Assembly (NCBI RefSeq): GCF_041435195.1
Contig: NZ_CP108106.1
Coordinates: 8,507,001 to 8,571,000 of the forward strand
Source: Streptomyces sp. NBC_00224
Lineage (GTDB): Bacteria; Actinomycetota; Actinomycetes; Streptomycetales; Streptomycetaceae
Reading direction: 5' to 3'
DNA length: 64,000 nucleotides
The notes below the pieces were generated by a model, which did not search any database, was not told where the DNA came from, and saw only the letters and a program-made list of their open reading frames with translations. Positions 51,311-60,188 of this stretch are shown in pieces. The position numbers and the translations under genes are program-made. Positions within the stretch are counted from its first letter, which is position 1, and the number at the start of each line of letters is the position of its first letter.

Positions 51311-52104
51311 TCATACCGTTGCGCGGCGGGCGGAGGGTGCCCCGGGAGCGGGCCCTGGCTTCCACGGGCTTCGGAGGAGTGGACCGGGCGCCGCACACCG
51401 CCGTCCTCGCCCGTGGTCCGCGCGGTGGTCAGGCCCGCGCGAGTGGCGACGACGGCCGCCTGGACCCGATTGCTGACGCGCAGCTTGGCCAGCAGCGCAC
51501 TGATGTAGTCCTTGGCCGTGGCCGGGCTGATGTAGAGACGGGCGCCGATCTCGGAGTTGGAGAGGCCGTCGGTCAGGAGGACGAGTACCTCGCGCTCCCG
51601 GGCGGACAGCCCCACCAGGTCGGGCCCGGTGTCCATCGCGGGCGGGCCGTACGGGCCGCGGCCTTGGACCGTCGGCGCCACCGGACCGTCGCGGTCGCGG
51701 TCGCCGTCGCCGGCGGCGCCGAGCGCGCGGACCGCGTGGATCAAGTCGTACGGTCCGACGTCCGCGGAGAGGAAGTGCCGGACGCCGACGCGCCGTGCCT
51801 CGCCCAGGTAGGAGTCGTCGTAGGAGGTGGCCAGCATCGCTATGCGCGGCGGACGGGACAGTGCGCACAACTGCGCGAGCAGGGGCAGGTCGGCGGCGTC
51901 CGGGGCCCCGGCATGGACCAGCAGTACCGCGTCGGGCTGCCGCGCCCGGGCGCAGCCCACTGCCTCGGTGTCACGGGCGACCGTCACGTCCGCGAGGTCG
52001 GGAGCGTGCTTGAGGGCGGCTGCCGTGCCCAGGCACAGCAGAGCCCAGTCGCCGGTGACCATCACCCGCAGCGCGGGGATTTTCCTGACTGGCCTGGTGG
52101 ACAT
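51190..52104 (-). CDS. LuxR-type regulator with degenerate receiver and out-of-frame tail
   Basis: ATG 52104 (GAGGT upstream); 304 residues. Receiver-like domain ~10-125, but the acidic pair is reduced (VMVTGDW), the phospho-Asp position reads VLLVHAG and the Lys position LSADVG, so it cannot be phosphorylated normally. LuxR helix-turn-helix at ~165-230 is intact (LSAREREVLVLLTDGLSNSE then IGARLYISPATAKDYISALL). The last ~60 residues are not receiver or DNA-binding sequence: the 3' part is the kinase ATPase fragment read in a different frame, so the natural stop has been lost in a rearrangement. Confidence 0.78.
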   Translation of the reverse strand: MSTRPVRKIPALRVMVTGDWALLCLGTAAALKHAPDLADVTVARDTEAVGCARARQPDAVLLVHAGAPDAADLPLLAQLCALSRPPRIAMLATSYDDSYLGEARRVGVRHFLSADVGPYDLIHAVRALGAAGDGDRDRDGPVAPTVQGRGPYGPPAMDTGPDLVGLSAREREVLVLLTDGLSNSEIGARLYISPATAKDYISALLAKLRVSNRVQAAVVATRAGLTTARTTGEDGGVRRPVHSSEARGSQGPLPGHPPPAAQRYDQPVSTPGPASGAWSTSWAISSPTRTSTERDRWISSWRGP

Positions 52105-52270
52105 GGGCGTACCTCACACTCACTCGTACATCTAATTAATTAGATGAGCATGGCGAGATCCTATGCCCTTCATTGGTCGAGACGTCAAATATGTTAGAGG
52201 TGTTTGACGGTGAGCGACGGTGGAGGTCTAGTCTGTTGAACGGGCGGACGGCCCCCCGGGACAAGGAGAA

Positions 52271-52798
52271 GTGAGCGGCGTGGCAGAAGAGTCGCTGGTG
52301 GGACAGGGTGCGATCGCACGGCGGCTGGACTACCTGATCAGGGAGCTGCATCCGGCAGGGCGCGGCCCCTACAGCTACGTCGAGCTCGCCGATCTGATCA
52401 GGCAGCGGGCCTCCCTCGACAACGGCCCCACGGTCTCCCACGGCACCATCCAGAACATCCGCAGCGGCCGTGTCACCAACCCCGGCGTGGAGTCGCTGCA
52501 GGCCATCGCCCGGTTCTTCGGCGTGACCACCGCCTACTTCACCGATGACGCCGTGGCCGAGGTCACCATCGCCCGGATCCGGGAGATCAGGGAGAGCGGC
52601 GAACGGGCCAAGGCGAGCGACGAACTCGCCGATGCCCTGGAGGACCAGCAGGTCAGGGCGGTCGCTTTCCGTCTGGGCGGCCTGTCCAGCAACGCCCTGC
52701 GGGGCATCAAGGGCATCGTCGAGGGCTTCCGGGAGGCGGAGGGACTTCCCGCCGTCACCGCGGATCCCGAGCCCGGACCCGCGGCCCGCACGTCCTGA
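52271..52798 (+). CDS. XRE-family transcriptional regulator
   Basis: 175 residues from GTG 52271; GTG 52280 fits the AAGGAG spacing equally well. The DNA-binding domain (IARRLDYLIRELHPAGRGPY ... LADLIRQ ... VSHGTIQNIRSGRVTNPGVE) is the Streptomyces variant with a long insertion between helices. The C-terminal ~80 residues are helical and may bind a partner. It is followed 208 bases later by the HExxH gene and the MAB_1171c-type membrane protein; this trio recurs in Streptomyces and resembles ImmA/ImmR-type regulation. Confidence 0.85.
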   Translation: MSGVAEESLVGQGAIARRLDYLIRELHPAGRGPYSYVELADLIRQRASLDNGPTVSHGTIQNIRSGRVTNPGVESLQAIARFFGVTTAYFTDDAVAEVTIARIREIRESGERAKASDELADALEDQQVRAVAFRLGGLSSNALRGIKGIVEGFREAEGLPAVTADPEPGPAARTS

Positions 52799-53006
52799 CC
52801 CCGGCTCCCTCCGACGGCCTCCCAGCCGCTGGGCCCCGGCCGACCAGTGCGCGAAGAGGGCAGCCACCCACAACCCGTCCAATCTATTGGACGCAGGGTG
52901 TCATCCTGCGCCTATGATGGTCGCCAGGCTGATGCGGAATGCATCGCTCCGCCCCCGTGCCCGCCGAGCTGTCACCGACCCCGACAGCCCCACGAAAGGC
53001 GCCCCC

Positions 53007-53690
53007 ATGACGTGGTGGACCCGCCGGCGCCCCGATCCCCGGACGGCAGCAGCGGCGACCCTGCCGATCCCGCACCCCTTCGACCTCGAAACCTTCTGTG
53101 CGGGCATCGCCGAGCAACGAGGCCGCCCACTGCACCTCCTGGCGCTCCAGGGCGCCCGCGACCCCGGGCTGCCCTGCGGCCTCTGGCTCGGTCTGGACAG
53201 CGCCGATCTCGTCTTCTACGACGACCAGGCGGCGGACATCCTCAAGGTGCACATCGTCCTGCACGAGATCAGCCACATGCTGCTCGGGCACACCGCCCCC
53301 GACCTGGATCCGCCCGCCACGAAAACCGCCGACGCCGCAGAACAACGCGCTCTCCACAGTCACCTGGAGCACGCCCTGCGCCACGCCGCCCACACCGGCA
53401 CCGCAGCCCCGCTCCCCACCGCCGAGATCATCCGCGCCGAGGCCGACCGCATCCGCGCCCTGGCCACCACCCGCCGACCGGCGGACGACTCCATCGGCCT
53501 GGATCCCGCGCGCATCGCCCAGCTGCTCGGACGTACGCAGTACGCCAGCGAACAGGAACGCGACGCCGAACACCTGGCCACCCTCATCCTTGAACGCGCC
53601 TCGCGCGACGAGACCCGTCCGACGACTCCCCACGCGGCCGAGGCGCTGATCCGGTTCAACGACCTGTACGGACACCCGGACCGGCCATGA
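53007..53690 (+). CDS. ImmA/IrrE-like putative metallopeptidase
   Basis: ATG 53007 (AAAGG seven bases upstream); 227 residues. A HExxH zinc motif, VLHEISHMLLGH (His86-Glu87...His90), follows strands that resemble the ImmA/IrrE fold (GLDSADLVFYDDQAADILKV). Such peptidases cleave XRE-type repressors. The upstream XRE gene is the natural candidate target. The C-terminus is helical and rich in Ala/Arg. Its ATGA overlap with the next gene indicates coupling. Confidence 0.82.
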   Translation: MTWWTRRRPDPRTAAAATLPIPHPFDLETFCAGIAEQRGRPLHLLALQGARDPGLPCGLWLGLDSADLVFYDDQAADILKVHIVLHEISHMLLGHTAPDLDPPATKTADAAEQRALHSHLEHALRHAAHTGTAAPLPTAEIIRAEADRIRALATTRRPADDSIGLDPARIAQLLGRTQYASEQERDAEHLATLILERASRDETRPTTPHAAEALIRFNDLYGHPDRP

Positions 53691-54880
53691 ACACCGCCCA
53701 AGCGGCCCTGGCAACCCTGTTCTGGGTCCTGGCCCTGTGGCGCCTTCCCGCCGCCCTGCGCAATCCGGCCCAACGCGGTCTGTGCGCCTGCCTCCTGAGC
53801 CTGGCCGCCTCCGCGAGCATGGGCCTGGCAGCCGACTCCGACCTCATTGACTGGGCCGTGGGCATCCCCGACGCATCGATTCTGTTCCGGCACTGGAGCG
53901 GTCTGCTGTACACCGCCTTCGCGCTCGACACCGCCCTCGCCATGGCCTGCCCGGCGGCACGCCGCCGCACCCGCACGCCCCATGCCGCCGTGGTGGGCGG
54001 CGGCCTGCTGGCCTCACTCGCCCTCTACCTCTGCTTCCCATGGCCCCTCGTCCCGCAGGACTTCACCCAGGCCTGCGAAAGTTCCACTGCCTACTGCACT
54101 GCGGCCAACCTCTACGCCGTGCTCTATCCCGCCTACCTCGCCACGGCCGGCGCCATCCTGGCCTTCCTGGCCTGGACGTACAGCCGCCGCACCCGGGCTC
54201 CGTGGCTCCGCATCGGCCTGAAGGTGCTGGCCGCGGCCATGGCCCTCGGCACGGTCACCTCCCTCATCCGCTCCGCCCTCGGCGCCGCCCGCCTGCTCGG
54301 CGCCGAGGCATCGCTGGACTGGCATGCCGTCAAACCGCTGGTATGGGCCGTCTACGCGCTCGCCCTGATCGGCTGCGCCATCCCCTTGTGTGGAATCGCG
54401 GCCCAACGACTGCGCGACCGCCGGGCCCTGCGCCACCTGCTCCCCCTGTGGTCCGCCCTGACCCGGCACGCACCCGGCATCGTCCTGCCCACCCCACCCG
54501 GCACTGCCCCGCGCCTGCGCCTGCACCGCCTGGTGATCGAGATCCACGACGCCCGGCTCGCCCTCACGCCCTACACCAGCCCGGCCCTGCACCGCCATGC
54601 CGCCCGCACCGCCCAGGCAACCGGCCTGACCGGCGGCCCACTCGACGCACTGACCACGGCCCTGGTCCTGCGCGCCGTACACCGCACCAAGGAATCCGGC
54701 TGCGGCCCCCACCCCCCGCAGCCCGGCGCCGAGCCGTCCGCCCCCGCGAACCTCGCCATCAGCCTGGACTTCGACACCGAGATCAGACGATTGCGCGCCC
54801 TGTCCCGCGCATACCACAGCACCACAGCACGGGCCTACGCCCCGGACCTCGCCGCCATGGGACCAGCGGAGTGTCAGTAA
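53687..54880 (+). CDS. MAB_1171c-type membrane protein
   Basis: 397 residues. Six to seven membrane segments in residues 1-245 (e.g. ALATLFWVLALWRLPAAL, GLLASLALYLCFPWPLV, VWAVYALALIGCAIPLCGIA) followed by a cytoplasmic ~150-residue helical domain with LRLHRLVIEIHDARLALTPY. I recognise the MAB_1171c-type putative transporter family usually encoded after an XRE and a ImmA-like gene. Function unknown. It ends seven bases inside the convergent protease gene. Confidence 0.8.
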   Translation: MNTAQAALATLFWVLALWRLPAALRNPAQRGLCACLLSLAASASMGLAADSDLIDWAVGIPDASILFRHWSGLLYTAFALDTALAMACPAARRRTRTPHAAVVGGGLLASLALYLCFPWPLVPQDFTQACESSTAYCTAANLYAVLYPAYLATAGAILAFLAWTYSRRTRAPWLRIGLKVLAAAMALGTVTSLIRSALGAARLLGAEASLDWHAVKPLVWAVYALALIGCAIPLCGIAAQRLRDRRALRHLLPLWSALTRHAPGIVLPTPPGTAPRLRLHRLVIEIHDARLALTPYTSPALHRHAARTAQATGLTGGPLDALTTALVLRAVHRTKESGCGPHPPQPGAEPSAPANLAISLDFDTEIRRLRALSRAYHSTTARAYAPDLAAMGPAECQ

Positions 54881-56094
54881 AGGCTCACGTCATAGGCCTT
54901 GAGGGCTTCGCCGATCGGCTGGAAATACGTGACGCCGCGAGGGGATCCCGGTTGGGTACCGCAGCCGGTGCCCTTGTCGATGGCCGACGTAAGCCCCAAG
55001 GCGGTGGTACCGGAGAAGAACGGCCCGCCGCTGTCACCGGGCATGGCACAGGCCGTGGTTTTGACCAGGCCCCTGACCTCGAAGCTGTGGCCGTCGTAGT
55101 CGACCCCGTTGAGCGTCTGATCGACGGCCGTGACGACACCGCTCCTGACCTCCGAGCTGATGCCGCTGCGCGTCACCTTCTGGCCGACCCGGGCTTCGCC
55201 GGCTTTGGTGATCGTCTGGAATCTGCCGTTGTACAGGTCGACATCATGCGGCGGAATGCCGGAAGCGGTGTACTTGACGATGCGGTAGTCGCCCTTCTGC
55301 GAATCGACGCCGGGGCGGAACACGGACATGCTGCCGACCGTCGTTTCGTCGTCGTCCGGAACGGCGAACCGGGCGTTGCCATGGCCGCAGTGGCCGGCGG
55401 TCACGAAGAAGTAGACGTGGGGATCGCGGTTGCTGCGTACGTTGAACCCCAGGGAGCACGTAGTGTCCCTGCTTTCGTTGTAGATGGCGTCTCCGCCGTG
55501 CAGAGCAGGGGCGCGCGTGGCCGACGAACCGGTGCCGGTGGCGAGAGCCCGGGTCCCGGACGCTTGCGCGAGCCCCCTGCGGGAAGCGGAGGTGTAGGAA
55601 CCGGCCACACGAGTGAGCGCCACGGCCTCACCCAGAGGCTTGAGAGCCTTCTCCAACTGGTCGAGCCGGGCCCCGGACACGGTGGCATCCGCCGATACGG
55701 CGATCTTGTCGTGAACCGGATCGGTCGCCCATCCCGTTCCGGCGATGCGCGCGGTGTGCTCCAAGTGGGCGCGTACCTTGCGTAGTTGGGCCGTACTCCG
55801 CTCCACCAGTCGGGTCTGCACGCCCTCGCGAAGGGCTGTCTCCGCCGCGGCACTGCTGGTGACATTGAGGATCACCCGTGCGGTGTGCTCGTCCACGAAC
55901 GAGCCCGCCGTCCGGTCTACCCCCAGTACTCCGCCTCGGCGGACCCCTGGCGGCACGTCCCCGCATCCACCCGGACAGGCCACCGCATCCCCGCTGTGAC
56001 CGTAACGGGCAGGTACGGGAACGAGGTTGAGCGCCCCCTTCGACGACACCACCGCCGGATTCCCGAGACCGTGCCCGACGAGACGCAGCCCCAC
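54874..56094 (-). CDS. Streptogrisin-like serine protease lacking a recognisable signal peptide
   Basis: 406 residues from GTG 56094. Residues ~65-190 match the streptogrisin propeptide (DRTAGSFVDEHTARVILNVT, VERSTAQLRKVRAHLEHTAR). The mature domain is complete: FFVTAGHCGHG (His), KGDYRIVKY (Asp), AMPGDSGGPFF (Ser). But the first ~60 residues are not a signal peptide (no hydrophobic core; Pro/Gly/Val-rich), so the start of the gene seems to have been replaced. It could be a 5'-damaged pseudogene, or it could be exported otherwise. Confidence 0.75.
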   Translation of the reverse strand: MGLRLVGHGLGNPAVVSSKGALNLVPVPARYGHSGDAVACPGGCGDVPPGVRRGGVLGVDRTAGSFVDEHTARVILNVTSSAAAETALREGVQTRLVERSTAQLRKVRAHLEHTARIAGTGWATDPVHDKIAVSADATVSGARLDQLEKALKPLGEAVALTRVAGSYTSASRRGLAQASGTRALATGTGSSATRAPALHGGDAIYNESRDTTCSLGFNVRSNRDPHVYFFVTAGHCGHGNARFAVPDDDETTVGSMSVFRPGVDSQKGDYRIVKYTASGIPPHDVDLYNGRFQTITKAGEARVGQKVTRSGISSEVRSGVVTAVDQTLNGVDYDGHSFEVRGLVKTTACAMPGDSGGPFFSGTTALGLTSAIDKGTGCGTQPGSPRGVTYFQPIGEALKAYDVSLY

Positions 56095-56227
56095 CGGTCG
56101 GCGGGGAGAGAGCCGCCGAGGCAGACGATCGGCGGATTGGCGGCGGCCTGCGCGTACTACAGCTCACGTTCGTCGGACACCCAACAGTGCCCCTCCCGAG
56201 CCCCGGATCAGCGGGTCTTGAGGTGTG

Positions 56228-56725
56228 TCAGTCCGATACTGGACTGGCGATGGGTTCGATGCGCGGCTCGGCGAGCCTGGTGTAGTCCGCGCCGGAGATG
56301 GCCAGCGAGCGGTCAAGGCGGGCGGCGTTGAAGTAGAGGCAGGGCTGGGCGATGACGTCTGGGTCTGCGACGAGTTCGAGTTCGGGGTCGAAGCTGAAGG
56401 GCAGGACGGTGCCGGGGACGGCGTGGGCCAGTCGCTCGGCCGTGGCCGCGTCACAGAAACCGACGTAGCGGGCTGCGAACAGCGTGCGGATGGCGTTGAG
56501 GTCCACACGCCGGTCACCGGGAACGACCGCGAGCACGTGGCGAGTGACTCGCCGGTCGATCTTGACGATGAGGATGAGGCATTTCGCTGCTTCCGACACC
56601 GGGTGTCCGCGCAGTGCGCTGACCGTTTCGGTGGTGCCTTCCGGTTCGTGGTCAATGAGTTTGTACACGGTTGCCGTGCTGTCGAGCAGGTTGATCAGAC
56701 GCTGGTAGGTGTCGTTGTCCGGCAT
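56228..56725 (-). CDS. YbaK/EbsC-type aminoacyl-tRNA deacylase
   Basis: ATG 56725 has AGAGGAG five bases upstream; 165 residues. The fold shows AAKCLILIVK with the conserved Lys, DRRVDLNAIRTLFAARYVGF and AVPGTVLPFSFDPELELVAD, as in YbaK/ProX proteins that hydrolyse mischarged Cys- or Ala-tRNA. Its start lies 31 bases inside the EamA gene, so the pair is co-transcribed. Confidence 0.85.
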   Translation of the reverse strand: MPDNDTYQRLINLLDSTATVYKLIDHEPEGTTETVSALRGHPVSEAAKCLILIVKIDRRVTRHVLAVVPGDRRVDLNAIRTLFAARYVGFCDAATAERLAHAVPGTVLPFSFDPELELVADPDVIAQPCLYFNAARLDRSLAISGADYTRLAEPRIEPIASPVSD

Positions 56726-57642
56726 GGGGACTCCTCTGGGTGGGTGGTGCGGTGGGTGCGTTCGATGCCCTGTCCCCAGTACGTTCCGGTGACCATGAGC
56801 GCCGCCCCGAGGCCGGCGAGGGCGGTGACCTTTTCGCCGCCGAGGCCGATGCCGACCGCGACGGCCCAGACCGGTTCGGTGCCAAGTAGCAGACTGGCCC
56901 GGCTCGCGGAGCTGTTCTGTACCGCCCAGGTCTGGGCAAGGAAGGCGAACACACTGCAGAACAGGGCCAGATAGACGAGCTGGCCCCAGACCCCGGGATC
57001 GACCTGAGTCAGCCTCGGCAGGCCGCTGGAGGCCGGCACGGCGAACAGCACCGAGCCGAGAACCGTCTGGACGGCCGTGAGCTGCAACGGCCGGACAACA
57101 CGGCCCTTCGTCAGTCGCCCCACGAGCGCAACATGCACTGCGCGCACCACCGCGGCGGCGAGCATCAGCAGGTCGCCGATGCGGGGAGTGTGGAAGCCGC
57201 TGCCGGACATGAGCAGGGTGACGGCCAGCAGGCACAACCCTGTGGCGGCGAAGAAGCGCGGGGGCAGCGGGCCGTTGCCTGCCGTGCGGTCCAGCAGTGG
57301 GGTGAGCACGATGGTGAGGCTGATGATCAGGCCGGCGTTGGCCGCGCTGGTGTGCGCGACGCCGTACGTCTCAAGAACCAGGACAGCGGCCTGGGTGACC
57401 CCCAAGAAGGACCCGATACGCACCTCATCGCGGGTGTAGCGCCCCTCTTGCCGGATGGCGACGAGGGCGAGGCAGGCGATCCCGGAGATCGCATACCGCG
57501 CGAACAGCACTACGAGGACGGGCAGGACGTAGGTGGCCGTCTTCGCGGCCAGGTAGCTGGAGCCCCAGACGATGGCGACAAGGAGAAGCACTGCATCAGT
57601 GCGGCGGGCGTGGAACACCCCCCTACGCTGCATCCCTTCCAC
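56695..57642 (-). CDS. EamA/DMT-family exporter
   Basis: 315 residues with ten membrane segments in two repeats (VLLLVAIVWGSSYLAAKTAT ... FARYAISG; QTVLGSVLFAVPASS, LLLGTEPVWAVAVGIGLGG). These proteins export amino acids or related metabolites. It is divergent from the LysR-type gene, 56 bases away, so it is the probable target of that regulator. Confidence 0.88.
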   Translation of the reverse strand: MEGMQRRGVFHARRTDAVLLLVAIVWGSSYLAAKTATYVLPVLVVLFARYAISGIACLALVAIRQEGRYTRDEVRIGSFLGVTQAAVLVLETYGVAHTSAANAGLIISLTIVLTPLLDRTAGNGPLPPRFFAATGLCLLAVTLLMSGSGFHTPRIGDLLMLAAAVVRAVHVALVGRLTKGRVVRPLQLTAVQTVLGSVLFAVPASSGLPRLTQVDPGVWGQLVYLALFCSVFAFLAQTWAVQNSSASRASLLLGTEPVWAVAVGIGLGGEKVTALAGLGAALMVTGTYWGQGIERTHRTTHPEESPCRTTTPTSV

Positions 57643-57661
57643 TCTGAAGCCAAGGACGAAG

Positions 57662-57679
57662 TTCTTAAGGGATCTTGAA
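57662..57679. promoter_or_regulatory. Candidate LysR operator
   Basis: TTC-N12-GAA dyad in the short divergent gap between the EamA gene (start 57642) and the LysR-type gene (start 57699). LysR regulators bind T-N11-A-type dyads in such gaps. No direct proof. Confidence 0.35.
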
Positions 57680-57698
57680 GTATCACTACACTGAGAGG

Positions 57699-58646
57699 GT
57701 GAACGAACGACAGTTGCAGATCTTGCGAGAGCTCGGCGAACTGGGAAGCGTCACCGCGACCGCCGAGGCGCTGTTGATGACTCCCTCGGCGGTCTCCCAG
57801 CAGCTACGACTGCTGCAACGCTCGATCCCCGTCCCGCTCACCGAGCGCGAGGGACGGCGGCTGGTGCTCACCGACGCCGGGAACGCCCTGGCGAGCGCGG
57901 CCATCGAGGTGGAGACCGCGCTGGCCCGGGCACGGCACACCATCGAGGAGTTCATCGACCGGCCGGACGCGGGTGTGTCGGTGGCGGCCTTCCACAGCGC
58001 GGCCGCCGCGTTCTTCCCGCTGCTGCTGCGGGGCCGGACCGGCCCCGGGCACCCGCAGCTCTCGCTCGCCGACGAGGATGTCGCGCAAGACCACTTCCCG
58101 CGACTGACCCGGGACTACGATCTCGTACTCGCCCACCGCCTCGACCAGGCGCCACCCTGGCCGGCCTCGGTCGCCGCCAGCACGCTGCTGCGCGAACCGC
58201 TCGACATCGCCCTGCCGGCCGACCACCCCCTCGCCGCCAAACGACGCCTCACCCCGCGAGACGTCGCCGATCAACCCTGGATCACCGTTCACGACGGCTT
58301 TCCCCTGATGACGACCATCGACGCCATCGCGACCGCCGCAAACCGGCGGCTCAACATCGTCCATCGCATCAACGAATTCACGGTGGTCGCCGAAGCCGTA
58401 GCCGCCGGAGGCGGCCTCGCTCTGATGCCACGCTGGACCACTCGTCCGCACCCCGCACTGATTTTCCGGCCGCTCAGCGGCGTGCACACCCGACGCCACA
58501 TCGATGTGCTCCACCGCCCCGAACGTTCCGCCCGGCGAGCCGTACGGATGGTGCTCAACGAACTCCACCACGCAGCCGCAGTGATCCGGAACCGAGACGT
58601 CAACGCGGGTTCCAGTGCGAAAGAGACACTCCCTGACGAAGCCTGA
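57699..58646 (+). CDS. LysR-type transcriptional regulator
   Basis: GTG 57699 gives 315 residues starting VNERQLQILRELGELGSVTA, the normal start of the LysR helix-turn-helix (TAEALLMTPSAVSQQLRLLQ). TTG 57675 would add eight residues. GAGAGG abuts the GTG, so the mRNA may be leaderless or the start slightly different. The effector-binding domain follows (DIALPADHPLA, GGGLALMPRW). It is divergent from the EamA exporter and overlaps the MFS gene by one base. Confidence 0.88.
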   Translation: MNERQLQILRELGELGSVTATAEALLMTPSAVSQQLRLLQRSIPVPLTEREGRRLVLTDAGNALASAAIEVETALARARHTIEEFIDRPDAGVSVAAFHSAAAAFFPLLLRGRTGPGHPQLSLADEDVAQDHFPRLTRDYDLVLAHRLDQAPPWPASVAASTLLREPLDIALPADHPLAAKRRLTPRDVADQPWITVHDGFPLMTTIDAIATAANRRLNIVHRINEFTVVAEAVAAGGGLALMPRWTTRPHPALIFRPLSGVHTRRHIDVLHRPERSARRAVRMVLNELHHAAAVIRNRDVNAGSSAKETLPDEA

Positions 58647-60184
58647 TGCACTCCCGCGCACCCACCACGACCTTCCCGAAAATCGCTGGCCCGGCCCGCC
58701 AACTGGGCCGTAGCTTGCTGCCGGTGACAAGTGACCCCCACGAACCATCGGAGCCCCTTCCCGCCCCCGGACTCTTCTCCCGTACGTATCTGGCAGTCAC
58801 GGCGAGTTTCGCCGCGGTGATGTTCTTGACCGGGTTCGCGGCGCTGGCGGTGATGCCGTTGCTGCCGGTGGCCGCCCGAGACCTCGACGGAGTCGGTCTC
58901 TACCCGCTGGTGGCAGGGGCGTTCGTGGCGGCGAGCCTGCTCGGTGGTGTGCTGGGCGGGGCATGGGCGGATCTTGGCGGGGCCCGGCGACCGCTGACGG
59001 CCGGGCTGGTCCTGACCGTTGTGACGCTCCTCGTCTCCGCGACCAGTACCACCATCTGGCAACTGGTCCTGGGACGTTTCACCGACGGGATCGCGGCGGG
59101 CCTGGTGGCCGTGTCCGTCAACGCGGCCATCGGGCAGTCCTACCCGGATCACCTGCGCGCCCGCGCCCTGTCCCTCATGAGTGCGTGCTGGATTGTGCCG
59201 TCACTGGCCGGCCCCCCGCTCGCCGGGTTCGTGGCCGCGTCATGGTCATGGCGAGTGGTGTTCTTCGGCGTCGCCGGGTTCACCCTGATACCTGCCGCGG
59301 TCGCGGTGCTGCTCCTTCGCCGACAACCAGCACAGCCAGGAGCATCGCAAGGACCTGGGAGTCCCGAGGCATCCGTGCGTCGGCCCGCCCTGCCCGCCAC
59401 GGTGGCGGTGAGCGTAGCCGCGGCTCTCACCCAGTACGGTGTTTCCGCCTTCAACGCGTGGCACGCGGTGTGCGCGTCGGTCGGTGTGGTGCTGCTCGTG
59501 ACGTTCGCCCCGAAGCTGCTGCCACCGCACACCTGGCGGGCCGGGGGCGGATTGCCCGCCACGGTGCTCCTGCGGGCGCTGACCTCTGGCGCGTTCTTCA
59601 CGCTGGAAGCCTTCGTCCCCCTGATGCTCAGCACGGCGCGCGATGTGCCGGGCGTGGTCACGGGGTTCGCGTTCACCGGGGCGGCACTTGCCTGGGCCGG
59701 AGCCTCCTGGGTGCAGGGCCGCCTGCAGAACCGGGTGCCGCGGCACCGGCTGGTCGCCATCGGGGCCGCAATCATGGCCGCCGCGGTGGCGGTGGCGGCA
59801 CTGTGCACCATTCCGGCGGTGCCTCCGGCCGCGGCGGTGTCCTCGATGGCGATGGCCGCCGTCGGCATGGGGCTCGCGACGCCGTCACTCACACTGCTGT
59901 CACTCGCGCACACTCCGCCCGACAGGCAGGGCTACGCAAGCGGCGCGATGCAGACCTCGCAGAGCCTCGGCCAGACCCTGGTCCTGGCCGTGACGTCGGC
60001 TCTGTTCACCGCAGTCTCAGCGGCGTCGACGAGCCGGCTCCCGGCGTTTGCCGGAGCCTACGCGCTCCTGATCCTCCCGATTGCGGGTGCCGCCTGCCTG
60101 GCAGGGCGGACGCGCGTCGCGGACGCAGGCCAACACGATGCCTCGGGATTGTCGGTCGCCACGGCCGAGGAACAACTACGGTAG
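58646..60184 (+). CDS. MFS transporter
   Basis: From ATG 58646, 512 residues; GTG 58724 would remove 26 residues and is the more typical start before VTSDPHEPSEP. Twelve membrane segments with the MFS loop motif GAWADLGGARRPL between helices 2 and 3 and GRFTDGIAAGLVAVSVNAAI. A drug- or metabolite-exporting role is likely. It is co-transcribed with the LysR gene upstream and the hydrolase gene four bases downstream. Confidence 0.87.
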   Translation: MHSRAPTTTFPKIAGPARQLGRSLLPVTSDPHEPSEPLPAPGLFSRTYLAVTASFAAVMFLTGFAALAVMPLLPVAARDLDGVGLYPLVAGAFVAASLLGGVLGGAWADLGGARRPLTAGLVLTVVTLLVSATSTTIWQLVLGRFTDGIAAGLVAVSVNAAIGQSYPDHLRARALSLMSACWIVPSLAGPPLAGFVAASWSWRVVFFGVAGFTLIPAAVAVLLLRRQPAQPGASQGPGSPEASVRRPALPATVAVSVAAALTQYGVSAFNAWHAVCASVGVVLLVTFAPKLLPPHTWRAGGGLPATVLLRALTSGAFFTLEAFVPLMLSTARDVPGVVTGFAFTGAALAWAGASWVQGRLQNRVPRHRLVAIGAAIMAAAVAVAALCTIPAVPPAAAVSSMAMAAVGMGLATPSLTLLSLAHTPPDRQGYASGAMQTSQSLGQTLVLAVTSALFTAVSAASTSRLPAFAGAYALLILPIAGAACLAGRTRVADAGQHDASGLSVATAEEQLR

Positions 60185-60188
60185 GCCG

